Part shown: piece after piece, positions 8,013 to 15,918 of the stretch
How the letters are laid out: each line of letters starts with the position of its first letter
Numbering within the stretch: the first letter of the stretch is position 1
From: Pseudomonadota bacterium
GTDB lineage: Bacteria; Pseudomonadota; Alphaproteobacteria; Rhizobiales; Hyphomicrobiaceae
NCBI GenBank assembly: GCA_023410905.1
Contig: JAEYPL010000317.1
Span: forward strand, 1 to 23,503
DNA: 23,503 nt
Reading direction: 5' to 3'
Position numbers and translations under genes: made by a program
The notes under the pieces: generated by a model
Told to the model about the DNA's origin: nothing
The model's input: only the letters and a program-made list of their open reading frames with translations
The model's database searches: none

Positions 8013-8549
8013 ATGACAAGCGATAAACCCCCCGCCGCTGACGCTTGCGTGAAGGCCAAACCGCCCGCTGCGATGATCCTCGATGTCGAGACATTCGCGA
8101 CCGCGCTTCCCCCCGGCGCGCGCCTCATTGGCGTCGACGTCGGCACGAAGACGCTCGGCCTCGCGCTGTCCGATCTCTCGCGCACCATCGCGAGCGGGCT
8201 CGAAACCATCCGGCGCACGAAGTTCAAGGCCGATGCCGAACGCCTCGTCGCGCTTGTGCGCGAGCATAAAGTTGCGGGTCTCGTCATCGGTCTGCCGATC
8301 GGCCTCGATGGCTCAGTGGGGCCGCGTGCACAGGCATCACGTTCGTTTGCACGATTGATCGGCCCCTTGGCCGACGTGCCCGTCCTCATGTGGGATGAGC
8401 GCCTGACCACGGCCGAAGCCGAGCGCCTGCTCATCGAGGCTGATGCATCGCGCAAGCGCCGCGCCGAGGTCATCGACAAGATGGCCGCGACACTTATTCT
8501 TCAAGGCGCGCTCGACCGCATGCGCGCACTGCGGCCAGCAGGACAATAG
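8013..8549 (+). CDS. ruvX: Putative pre-16S rRNA nuclease / Holliday-junction resolvase-like RuvX (YqgF)
   Basis: A 178-residue YqgF/RuvX-family protein with an RNase H-like fold. The active-site pattern is present: IGVDVGTKTLGLALSD at 39-54 with Asp42, GLVIGLPIGLDG at 89-100, VLMWDERLTTAEAE at 124-137 with the acidic Asp128/Glu129 pair, and RAEVIDKMAATLILQ with Asp155. Family members trim the 5' end of 16S rRNA precursor; older annotations call them Holliday-junction resolvases. It carries an extra N-terminal tail of about 37 residues before the fold begins. The ATG at 8013 is preceded by AAGG; a TTG at 7989 is in frame but lacks a ribosome site. The stop is only six bases before miaA, so the pair is almost certainly one operon. 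Confidence 0.93.
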   Translation: MTSDKPPAADACVKAKPPAAMILDVETFATALPPGARLIGVDVGTKTLGLALSDLSRTIASGLETIRRTKFKADAERLVALVREHKVAGLVIGLPIGLDGSVGPRAQASRSFARLIGPLADVPVLMWDERLTTAEAERLLIEADASRKRRAEVIDKMAATLILQGALDRMRALRPAGQ

Positions 8550-8555
8550 CGTGCC

Positions 8556-9422
8556 ATGCCGGGTCCGATCCTGATCGCGGGGCCGACGGCTTCGGGAAAA
8601 ACTGCTCTGGCGCTGGACATGGCGCTTCGACATGGCGGCGCGATCATCAACGCCGACTCCATGCAGGTTTATCGCGAGCTGCGCATCCTGACCGCGCGAC
8701 CGACGCCGGACGAGGAGGCGCAGGTCCCGCATCGTCTGTTCGGCCATGTAAGTGTGCGTGACGCCTATTCGGTCGGCCGCTGGCTGGATGATGTCGCCGA
8801 GGCGCTCGCGTGGTGTGCGGACGCCGGTCGCCGGCCGGTCATCGTTGGCGGGACGGGGCTCTATTTCAAAGCGCTGCTGGAGGGCTTAGCGCCCGTGCCG
8901 CCGGTCGATCCGGCAATCCGTACGCACTGGCGGCGCGAGGCGGGCTTCCGGGCGGCATCAGAACTCCACGCCCTGCTCGCCGAACGTGATCCGGAGATGG
9001 CGCGCCGCCTCGATCCGGGGGATACACAACGCATAGTGCGTGCGCTGGAGGTCATAGACAGCACGGGTATTTCGCTCGCCGAATGGCAGCGGCGCCCAGG
9101 CGTGCCCCTGATCCGGGAGGCAGATGCGGAGTGCTACGTCATACGGCGCCCGCGCGCAGAGGTGCGGGACCGGGTGGATGCTAGGTTCGACGCCATGATC
9201 GCGGAGGGGGCCTTGGATGAGGCGCGCGCGATCGCGGCGCTCGATTTCGATCCCGAGCTTCCCGCCGCCCGCGCTCACGGCCTGCGTCCGCTGCTCGCTC
9301 ATCTGAGAGGAGAGATCGATCTTGCAGCTGCAATTGAAGCCGGTAAACTCGAAACCCGTCAATACGTCAAGCGTCAGGAAATCTGGATCAGGCGTAATAT
9401 GATTGCGTGGAATGACGCATAA
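8556..9422 (+). CDS. miaA: tRNA dimethylallyltransferase
   Basis: A 288-residue MiaA enzyme that transfers a dimethylallyl group from its diphosphate to the exocyclic amine of A37 in tRNAs reading UNN codons. The P-loop GPTASGKT lies at 9-16, the catalytic-base motif NADSMQVYREL at 32-42, and VIVGGTGLYFKALLEG at 95-110. The C-terminal half carries ARALEVIDSTG-type and LETRQYVKRQEIWIRR segments typical of the family. In the usual AKAIGYREL position this protein reads AARAHGLRPL, a modest local departure. Starts at ATG 8556 directly behind ruvX. It is followed by a 177-base gap before ilvB that may hold a separate promoter. Confidence 0.96.
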   Translation: MPGPILIAGPTASGKTALALDMALRHGGAIINADSMQVYRELRILTARPTPDEEAQVPHRLFGHVSVRDAYSVGRWLDDVAEALAWCADAGRRPVIVGGTGLYFKALLEGLAPVPPVDPAIRTHWRREAGFRAASELHALLAERDPEMARRLDPGDTQRIVRALEVIDSTGISLAEWQRRPGVPLIREADAECYVIRRPRAEVRDRVDARFDAMIAEGALDEARAIAALDFDPELPAARAHGLRPLLAHLRGEIDLAAAIEAGKLETRQYVKRQEIWIRRNMIAWNDA

Positions 9423-9599
9423 TCGTAATCTTGAAACTATTATATGCCATCCAGAGCCATATAAATCGAATTCGCTTGACCGTGCCACCACTTGAGATCA
9501 AAGACGCGGCTACATCCGAAGCTCGCCCACTCGCGTGAGCGGCCCTCGTGGCCGATCGCAACATGATGGCGCGCTTCGTGGCTAGCAAAGGGGAGCCTC
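9423..9599 (+). promoter_or_regulatory. Likely ilvB leader/promoter region
   Basis: This gap is unusually AT-rich between 9421 and 9475 for such a GC-rich genome, which suggests a promoter for ilvB. A TTGACC (-35-like) element is at 9476-9481, but no convincing -10 box sits 17 bases downstream. I looked for a branched-chain-residue-rich leader peptide of the attenuator type and did not find one. A small CGGCC-CTCGT-GGCCG hairpin lies near 9540-9554. The ilvB ribosome site GGGGAG ends six bases before the ATG. Confidence 0.35.
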
Positions 9600-11375
9600 A
9601 TGGCACGCACGATGACCGGCGCCGAAATGGTGATCAAGGTTCTGGCTGAGCAGGGAGTCGACTTCGTATTCGGCTATCCCGGCGGCGCCGTGCTCCCCAT
9701 TTACGACGAGCTCTTTCAGCAGGAGCAGGTGAAGCACATCCTCGTTCGCCAGGAGGGTGGTGCCGTCCATGCCGCCGAGGGTTATGCGCGTTCGACCGGC
9801 AAGGTCGGCGTCGTGCTCGTCACCTCGGGCCCCGGCGCGACCAACGCCGTCACCGGACTCACGGATGCTCTGATGGATTCGATCCCCGTCGTCTGCCTCA
9901 CGGGGCAGGTGCCGACCCATCTCATCGGCAATGACGCCTTCCAGGAGTGCGACACGATCGGCATCACGCGCCCCTGCACCAAGCACAACTGGCTGGTCAA
10001 GGACGTCAACGATCTCGCCCGCATTCTGCATGAGGCGTTCTACATCGCGAAGAGCGGCCGTCCCGGTCCTGTCGTCGTCGACATTCCCAAGGACGTGCAG
10101 TTCGCGACCGGGACGTACGTCTCGGCCTCGAACACGCCGATCGCGCACAAGAGCTATCGCCCGAAGCTCAAGGGCGACCAGCCGGCCATCCAGCGCGCCG
10201 TCGAGCTGATGGCCGCTGCCAAGAAGCCTGTGTTCTACACGGGTGGTGGTGTCATCAATTCCGGTCCCAAGGCGAGCCAGCTCCTGCGCGAACTCGTCCG
10301 TCAGACGGGCTTCCCGATCACGTCGACGCTCATGGGGCTCGGCGCCTATCCGGCGTCCGACAAGCAGTGGCTCGGCATGCTCGGCATGCACGGCACGTAC
10401 GAATCCAACATGGCGATGCACGACTGCGATCTGCTGATCAACATTGGCGCGCGCTTCGACGACCGCATCACGGGCCGTACGGATGCCTTCTCGCCCGGCA
10501 GCCGCAAGATCCACATCGACATCGATCCTTCCTCGATCAACAAGAACATCAAGGTCGACGTACCGATCGTCGGTGATTGCGCCTACGTGCTCGAGGATAT
10601 GATCCGCGCGTGGCGTGGCCTCGCAGCGACGCCCGAGAAGAGCGCGCTCAAGGGCTGGTGGAAGCAGATCGACCAGTGGCGCGCCGTCAACAGCCTCAAG
10701 TACAAGTCGCAGGCCGACGTGATCATGCCGCAGCTCGCGCTGGAGCGGCTGCAGGCGCACATCAAGGATCGCGATGTCTACATCTCGACGGAAGTCGGCC
10801 AGCACCAGATGTGGGCGGCGCAGTTCCTGAAGTTCGACGAGCCGAACCGCTGGTTGACGAGCGGCGGCCTTGGCACCATGGGCTACGGGCTCCCGGCCGC
10901 AATCGGCGCGCAGATCGCGCATCCGAAGGCGCTTTGCATCGACGTTGCCGGTGACGCCTCGATCCTTATGAACATCCAGGAGATGTCGACGGCCGTGCAG
11001 TACCGTCTGCCGGTCAAGATCTTCATCCTCAACAACCAGTACATGGGCATGGTGCGCCAGTGGCAGCAGCTCCTGCACGGCAATCGCTATTCGGAGAGCT
11101 ACACGGAAGCGCTGCCGGACTTTGTCAAGCTGGCGGAAGCCTACGGCGGTGTCGGCATGCGCTGTGATCATCCAGCTGACCTCGACGATGCCATCAAGGC
11201 CATGATTGCGGTGAAGGACAAGCCGGTGATCTTCGACTGCCGCGTCGCCGCGCTTGCCAACTGCTTCCCGATGATCCCCTCGGGCAAGGCGCACAATCAG
11301 ATGCTGCTCGGCGAGGACATCTCGGCTGAGGAGATCGACAAGGCCATCGGCAAGGAAGGCAAGGTGCTGGTGTAA
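9600..11375 (+). CDS. ilvB: Acetolactate synthase large (catalytic) subunit
   Basis: A 591-residue thiamine-diphosphate enzyme that condenses pyruvate with pyruvate or 2-oxobutyrate, the first shared step of valine, leucine and isoleucine synthesis. The cofactor-activating glutamate sits in RQEGGAVHAAEGYAR (Glu52). GYPGGAVLPIYDEL is at 25-38, and the FAD/TPP segments SGPGATNAV, RFDDRITG and SGGLGTMGYGLPAAIG follow. The Mg/TPP motif begins GDASILMN at 451 and ends with ILNNQYMG; GDA replaces the commoner GDG. Length is normal. It starts at ATG 9600 with a strong ribosome site. The regulatory partner ilvH lies 1.7 kb downstream, with two unrelated genes in between. No convincing terminator follows, so those genes are probably co-transcribed. 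Confidence 0.97.
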   Translation: MARTMTGAEMVIKVLAEQGVDFVFGYPGGAVLPIYDELFQQEQVKHILVRQEGGAVHAAEGYARSTGKVGVVLVTSGPGATNAVTGLTDALMDSIPVVCLTGQVPTHLIGNDAFQECDTIGITRPCTKHNWLVKDVNDLARILHEAFYIAKSGRPGPVVVDIPKDVQFATGTYVSASNTPIAHKSYRPKLKGDQPAIQRAVELMAAAKKPVFYTGGGVINSGPKASQLLRELVRQTGFPITSTLMGLGAYPASDKQWLGMLGMHGTYESNMAMHDCDLLINIGARFDDRITGRTDAFSPGSRKIHIDIDPSSINKNIKVDVPIVGDCAYVLEDMIRAWRGLAATPEKSALKGWWKQIDQWRAVNSLKYKSQADVIMPQLALERLQAHIKDRDVYISTEVGQHQMWAAQFLKFDEPNRWLTSGGLGTMGYGLPAAIGAQIAHPKALCIDVAGDASILMNIQEMSTAVQYRLPVKIFILNNQYMGMVRQWQQLLHGNRYSESYTEALPDFVKLAEAYGGVGMRCDHPADLDDAIKAMIAVKDKPVIFDCRVAALANCFPMIPSGKAHNQMLLGEDISAEEIDKAIGKEGKVLV

Positions 11376-11429
11376 GCGCTGCGCACACGAGCGTTGAGTC
11401 GGCTCTCCCCCACGCCTTCGGCGGATGTC

Positions 11430-12302
11430 ATGATGCCTCCCGACACACTGCAGCACTATGCGCAGCACGATCTGCTGACGCATCCTGCGGGTCTCGCATC
11501 TCTCTACGATGCGCTGCCCGCCGGTACGCCGGCGCTTTGCAATGTCATGTCGGGGCTGATCATCCATACGTCCTGGGCTGACAAGTATGGCATTCCGCCA
11601 GGAACGCCGTTGCCGCGTGAAACGAAGGCGGTGGCTGATCGCCTGGCCGAGATCCAGCAACGCTTCGGCGGCTCGCTGATGGCGCACCGCGCGCCGGCAC
11701 AGCGCCCGTTCGGTACATGCCGGGATTTTGCTTTGCTCATGTGCAGCGCGCTGCGCCATCGCGCGATTCCGGCGCGCGTGCGCTGTGGATTTGCGACGTA
11801 CTTCGCGGGCCGACGCTTCGCCGATCATTGGATCTGCGAGTATTGGATCGCGGACGAGGAGAGATGGGCTGCTGCCGATGCTCAGATCGACGCGCTCCAG
11901 CGCGAGCATCTAGCCATCGGCTTTGATACGGCTGACCTCCCGAGTGGTGCGTTCGTTTCCGCGCCCGTGGCGTGGGCGCTGGCACGATCAGGGGATGCCG
12001 TGCCTCAAGATTTTGGGCACGGAGATGCGGATGGTCTCTGGTTCTTGAGCCTCAATCTGCATCGCGATCTCCTGGCTCTCGCCAACCGTCATATGTCGGC
12101 GTGGGATTCCTGGCGCAGCGCCGATGACGAGAGCAAGCGCCTCTCGGACGATGATCTTATGGCATGCGATCGTCTTGCCGCTAACGTGATCGCGGCTGTT
12201 GCATCGGGCAATGTCGCGGCGCTGGAGGATCTGGCGAAAGACAGACTGACGCCGCCGTGGCTCACGAATTCGCGCAATCGAATGGAGGGGCGCGCGCATT
12301 GA
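11430..12302 (+). CDS. Transglutaminase-like domain protein
   Basis: A 290-residue soluble protein with a transglutaminase-like cysteine peptidase core. The catalytic triad is readable: Cys97 in FGTCRDFALLMCSALRHR, His133 in ADHWICEYW, and Asp150 in AAADAQID. The core is bracketed by an alpha-helical N-terminal region and by a C-terminal extension of about 130 residues of unknown role. No signal peptide or membrane segment is seen, so it should be cytoplasmic. Such proteins may hydrolyse amide bonds or crosslink; the substrate is unknown. ATG 11430 is preferred to the TTG at 11394, which lacks a ribosome site. It lies 54 bases behind ilvB and its TGA shares one base with an in-frame ATG for the next gene at 12302, pointing to translational coupling. 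Why it sits inside the ilv block is unclear. Confidence 0.8.
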   Translation: MMPPDTLQHYAQHDLLTHPAGLASLYDALPAGTPALCNVMSGLIIHTSWADKYGIPPGTPLPRETKAVADRLAEIQQRFGGSLMAHRAPAQRPFGTCRDFALLMCSALRHRAIPARVRCGFATYFAGRRFADHWICEYWIADEERWAAADAQIDALQREHLAIGFDTADLPSGAFVSAPVAWALARSGDAVPQDFGHGDADGLWFLSLNLHRDLLALANRHMSAWDSWRSADDESKRLSDDDLMACDRLAANVIAAVASGNVAALEDLAKDRLTPPWLTNSRNRMEGRAH

Positions 12303-12328
12303 TGCGCGGTCTCGTGTGGGAAGACATC

Positions 12329-13039
12329 ATGCACCTCTACATCGCCAACAAGCTCTATTCGTCCTGGTCGCTGCGGCCGTGGATACTGATGACCGCCCTC
12401 GACATCCCGTTCGAGGAGACCGTCATTCCGATGTACTTCCCGGACTCGAAAGGGCGGATGCTCGACGTCTCGCCGACGGGCAAGATGCCCTGCCTCGTCG
12501 ATGGGGATGTCACCATCTGGGAAAGCCTCGCCATCATTGAGTATGTCCATGAGCGCTTTCCGGAGAAGGGCGTATGGCCGACCGACGTGAAGGCGCGCGC
12601 GCACGCCCGCGCCATTGCCAGCGAGATGCACGCCGGCTTCCAGGCCCTTCGCCAGATGTGTCCGATGAATCTCAGCAAGCGTTTTGCGCCGAGGGAGCTT
12701 TCGTCGGACGTGTCCGACAATGTGCGCCGCCTCGAAGGCTTGTGGGCCGATGCGCGCCGTCGCTTTGGTGCGGGCGGGCAGTTTCTCTACGGCGCGTTCG
12801 GCGCTGCCGATGCGATGTTCGCGCCCGTCGTGACGCGCCTCGATACGTATCAGGTGCCCGTCTCGTCCGAGACGCGGCGCTACATGGACGCGGTGCTCTC
12901 GCATCCGGCATTCGTGAAGTGGCGAACCGAGGCCCTCGCGGAGTCCTGGACCATCGACCACTACGAAGTCGGCTGGACACCCGTCGAGACGTTTCACACC
13001 GGCGCCGCGCGCACCGATCATCCCCGCCACAAGGCCTAA
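12329..13039 (+). CDS. Glutathione S-transferase
   Basis: A 236-residue cytosolic GST-fold protein. The N-terminal thioredoxin-like domain begins MHLYIANKLYSSWSLRPW, with the catalytic-serine region at 11-14. The cis-proline loop is GKMPCLVDG (Pro54) and the glutathione gamma-glutamyl contact is IWESLAII (Glu65, Ser66). The all-helical C-terminal domain contains GQFLYGAFGAADAMFAPVVTRL, the N-capping box region of GSTs. It would conjugate or use glutathione on an unknown substrate. The ATG at 12329 has GGGAAG upstream and fits the fold best; an upstream ATG at 12302 overlaps the preceding stop codon (TGATG) and may be used for coupled translation. It stands between the transglutaminase-like gene and ilvH. 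Confidence 0.88.
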   Translation: MHLYIANKLYSSWSLRPWILMTALDIPFEETVIPMYFPDSKGRMLDVSPTGKMPCLVDGDVTIWESLAIIEYVHERFPEKGVWPTDVKARAHARAIASEMHAGFQALRQMCPMNLSKRFAPRELSSDVSDNVRRLEGLWADARRRFGAGGQFLYGAFGAADAMFAPVVTRLDTYQVPVSSETRRYMDAVLSHPAFVKWRTEALAESWTIDHYEVGWTPVETFHTGAARTDHPRHKA

Positions 13040-13057
13040 AGGCACAGGATATTCGCC

Positions 13058-13621
13058 ATGTCAGAGAAAGGCACCGGCTCCGCCTACTTCCTCGAGGAGC
13101 GCAAGGACGCCAGCGAGCGGCACACGTTCTCCATCCTGGTCGACAACGAGCCGGGCGTGCTGGCGCGCATCGCTTCGCTCTTCTCGGGGCGCGGCTACAA
13201 TATCGAGAGCCTGACCGTCTCCGAGACGGACGAGGCGCGTCGTCTCTCGCGCTTCACTGTCGTCACCACCGGCACGCCGATGGTGTTGACGCAGATCCGC
13301 AATCAGCTCGATCGACTGGTGCCCGTGCACAGCGTCACCGACCTCACTGTCGGCGGCCAGCCCATCGAGCGCGAACTCGCGCTGGTCAAAGTGGCGGGCA
13401 AGGGCGAGAAGCGCATCGAAGCCTTGCGGCTCGCCGAAATCTTTCGCGCGAGCGTCGTCGATACGTCGACCGAGCATTTCGTGTTCGAGATTACCGGCAA
13501 GTCGTCGAAGATCGAGCAGTTCATCTCGATCATGCGCGAACTGGGCTTGGTCGAGGTTTCGCGTACCGGCATCGCGGCCATGGCGCGCGGTCCGCAAGGC
13601 CTCGCGGATCAGAAAGGATAG
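13058..13621 (+). CDS. ilvH: Acetolactate synthase small (regulatory) subunit
   Basis: A 187-residue regulatory subunit that activates the IlvB catalytic subunit and confers valine feedback inhibition. The N-terminal ACT domain reads HTFSILVDNEPGVLARIASL at 22-41, and GYNIESLTVSETDE at 46-59 completes the effector site. The C-terminal domain contains RELALVKV-type and VFEITGKSSKIEQFISIM segments, closing with a LVEVSRTGIAAMARG stretch. Length is slightly above the common 160-165. It begins 18 bases behind the GST gene. Its last 13 bases, including the stop, overlap tail to tail with the final codons of the opposite-strand aldehyde dehydrogenase fusion, leaving no room for a separate terminator. 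Confidence 0.96.
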   Translation: MSEKGTGSAYFLEERKDASERHTFSILVDNEPGVLARIASLFSGRGYNIESLTVSETDEARRLSRFTVVTTGTPMVLTQIRNQLDRLVPVHSVTDLTVGGQPIERELALVKVAGKGEKRIEALRLAEIFRASVVDTSTEHFVFEITGKSSKIEQFISIMRELGLVEVSRTGIAAMARGPQGLADQKG

Positions 13622-15918
13622 GGGCGCGGTCCGGTCTGGATGGTGATCCAGCGCAGCTCTGTGAACTCGTCGATGGCGGCCTTCCCGCCGAAGCGCCCAT
13701 AGCCTGAAGCCTTCATGCCGCCGAACGGCATTTGCGGCTCATCGTGCACGGTCGGCGCATTGATGTGGCAGATGCCGCTTTCGATGCGCCGCGCCACCGA
13801 GAGCGCGCGGGCGATGTCCTTGCCGAACACCGCCGCAGCAAGGCCGTACTCCGTGTCGTTTGCGACGCGCACGGCCTCGTCGGTGCTGCCGACACGCACG
13901 ACCGTGACGACGGGACCAAAGCTCTCCTCGCCGTAGATGCGCATGCTCGGCGTCACGTGATCCACGATCGTTGCCGGCAGAATGGTCCCCGGCATGATGC
14001 CGCCACACACGAGTTTGGCACCTTTGGCGATACCGTCAGCGATCAGGGCATTCACGCGATCGGCGGCCTGCGATGCGACGAGCGATCCGAGAACGACCTC
14101 GCCCTTGCGTGGATCGCCCGACGGGAGTGACTTGGCCTTGGCCGCAAGCTTCTCGACGAATGCGTCCGCCACTTTCTCGTCGATGACGATGCGCTCGGTC
14201 GACATGCAGATCTGGCCCTGATTCATGTAGGCGCCGAACGCCGCCGCCTTCACTGCCTCGTCCAGATCCGCATCGTCGAGAATGACTAGCGGTGCCTTAC
14301 CGCCGAGCTCCAGTAGCGTGCGCTTGAGGTGCTTAGCTGCGATCTGCGCGATCACGCGACCGACGCGCGTCGAGCCGGTGAAATTCACGCGACGCACCGC
14401 CGTATGCCCGATCAGCGCTTCGACGATCGCTTGGGCATCCTCGGGCGCATTGGTCACGACATTGACGACGCCATCACCGAGACCGGCTTCAGCGAGGCAC
14501 TGGCCAATGAGGCGATGCACGCCCGGACTGACCTCCGAAGCCTTCAGTACGACCGTGTTGCCGCACGCGAGCGGCATGGCGACGGCGCGCACGCCGAGGA
14601 TCACCGGCGCATTCCACGGCGCGATCCCGAGCACGACGCCGACGGGCTCACGAAATGCCATCGCGAGGTTGTTCGGCTTGTCCGTCGGAATGATCTCGCC
14701 CGTGATCTGCGTGGTCATGGCAGCGGCCTCGCGGAGCATGCCGGCCGCGAGCATCACGTTGAAGCCAGCCCATCCCGCGGTCGCGCCGACCTCGGCCATC
14801 ATGAGCTTCGTGAACTCCTGTGCCTTCGACGCCAGGATATCGGCCGCCTTGTTGAGGCGTGCGCGCCGCTCATTGGGACCAAGCGCGGACCACGCCGGAA
14901 AGGCTGCTGCTGCGGCGTCCGCAGCGCTCAGCGCGTCATCGACATTCGCGGCTGCGACGGTGCTTGCCACCTCGCCGGAGATGGGATTGCTGCGCTCGTA
15001 GACAGCGTCGTGGCTCGCGGGGCGGTCCTTGCCGCCGATGAGAAGATTGATCGCGTTCATGGGCGTGGCTTTCCCTTGCTGCGGGGATGAGGACCTGGAT
15101 GGATCGTCGACGGCGACCAGCTCGGTCGCGGATGCGCGCATTGCGGATGGTTTGTCGATCAGCGCGAGGCGCTCGGACTTGAGCGGGCGCGGCTCGGCGC
15201 GCAGCGCACGCTTGCCGCCGAGATAGGCCTGCTGGACGGCAGTGTCATCAGCGAGCGCGCTCGCGCGCCCTTCGCCTGCGATGCGGCCATTCTCGATGAT
15301 GTAGCCGCGATCAGCGATGGCAAGGCTCGCGCGCACGTTCTGCTCGACGAGCAGGATGCCGAGACCGCTTGCCCGAACACGCTTCAGGGCTTGGAAGAGT
15401 TCTTTTGTCAGGAGTGGCGACAAGCCGAGCGAAGGTTCGTCCAGCAGCAGGATTTCCGGCGCCGACATGAGCGCGCGTCCGATCGCCACCATCTGCTGCT
15501 CGCCGCCGGACATGGTGCCGACAGCCTGCGCAAGCCGCTCGGAGAGGCGTGGGAAGATCGCGAGCACATCGGCCAGCATCTTCTGTTCGCCTGCGCGCGC
15601 CCGCGTCGCATAGGCGCCAAGCAGCAGGTTCTCACGCACGGTCAGCTCGGCGAAGATCCCACGCCCTTCGGGTACCAGAGCGACGCCAGCCTCCACGATC
15701 TCATGCGGCTGAAGTTTTGTCAGGTCGGCACCGGCGAAGGTGATGCTCGTGTCCTTTGCGGGCGTGACAAGCCCGCCAATGGCCTTGAGCAGCGTCGTCT
15801 TGCCCGCTCCATTGGCGCCGAGAACGACGGCCACCTCGCCGCGATCGAGCCGCAGCGCGACATCTGACAAGGCAATGTGCTTGCCATAGGAAACGGAGAG
15901 ATAGGCGATCTCAAGCAT
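13609..15918 (-). CDS. LivF-type ABC ATPase fused in frame to an aldehyde dehydrogenase
   Basis: One uninterrupted frame of 769 residues encodes two complete enzymes. Residues 1-237 are a LivF-type ATPase: Walker A GANGAGKTT at 34-42, VPEGRGIFAELTVRENL at 82-98, signature MSGGEQQ at 136-142, Walker B ILLLDEPSLGL at 156-166, VEQNV at 191-195, and the final QQAYLGG. Residues 238-286 are a hydrophilic linker. Residues 287-769 are a full NAD(P)-dependent aldehyde dehydrogenase of the vanillin/salicylaldehyde type, with PWN (Asn436), VLKASE (Lys459), LELGGKAP (Glu537) and GQICMSTER (catalytic Cys571). There is no stop between the halves. An internal ATG at 15060, with AGGGAAAG eight bases upstream, could also make free dehydrogenase. 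The ATG at 15918 has GGAGAGG upstream and overlaps the livM-livG stop by 8 bases. It is the last gene of the minus-strand transporter operon. Coupling of uptake to aldehyde oxidation is inference; a sequencing error removing a stop remains possible. Confidence 0.93.
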   Translation of the reverse strand: MLEIAYLSVSYGKHIALSDVALRLDRGEVAVVLGANGAGKTTLLKAIGGLVTPAKDTSITFAGADLTKLQPHEIVEAGVALVPEGRGIFAELTVRENLLLGAYATRARAGEQKMLADVLAIFPRLSERLAQAVGTMSGGEQQMVAIGRALMSAPEILLLDEPSLGLSPLLTKELFQALKRVRASGLGILLVEQNVRASLAIADRGYIIENGRIAGEGRASALADDTAVQQAYLGGKRALRAEPRPLKSERLALIDKPSAMRASATELVAVDDPSRSSSPQQGKATPMNAINLLIGGKDRPASHDAVYERSNPISGEVASTVAAANVDDALSAADAAAAAFPAWSALGPNERRARLNKAADILASKAQEFTKLMMAEVGATAGWAGFNVMLAAGMLREAAAMTTQITGEIIPTDKPNNLAMAFREPVGVVLGIAPWNAPVILGVRAVAMPLACGNTVVLKASEVSPGVHRLIGQCLAEAGLGDGVVNVVTNAPEDAQAIVEALIGHTAVRRVNFTGSTRVGRVIAQIAAKHLKRTLLELGGKAPLVILDDADLDEAVKAAAFGAYMNQGQICMSTERIVIDEKVADAFVEKLAAKAKSLPSGDPRKGEVVLGSLVASQAADRVNALIADGIAKGAKLVCGGIMPGTILPATIVDHVTPSMRIYGEESFGPVVTVVRVGSTDEAVRVANDTEYGLAAAVFGKDIARALSVARRIESGICHINAPTVHDEPQMPFGGMKASGYGRFGGKAAIDEFTELRWITIQTGPRPYPF

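Noticed and set aside
9423..9599. Leader-peptide attenuator before ilvB
   Set aside because: No short frame rich in Leu, Val or Ile codons and no alternative terminator/antiterminator hairpins could be found.
9582..11909. A 775-codon open frame on the minus strand, antisense to ilvB and the transglutaminase-like gene
   Set aside because: It is rich in Arg, His and Asp and has no recognisable domain; it mirrors the codon bias of ilvB, a common artefact in high-GC genomes.
12089..13045. A 318-codon minus-strand frame opposite the GST gene
   Set aside because: Shadow with biased composition; the GST on the plus strand has all its family motifs.
12574..13707. A 377-codon plus-strand frame overlapping the GST and ilvH genes in another frame
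   Set aside because: Arg-rich, no domain, and crosses two convincing genes.
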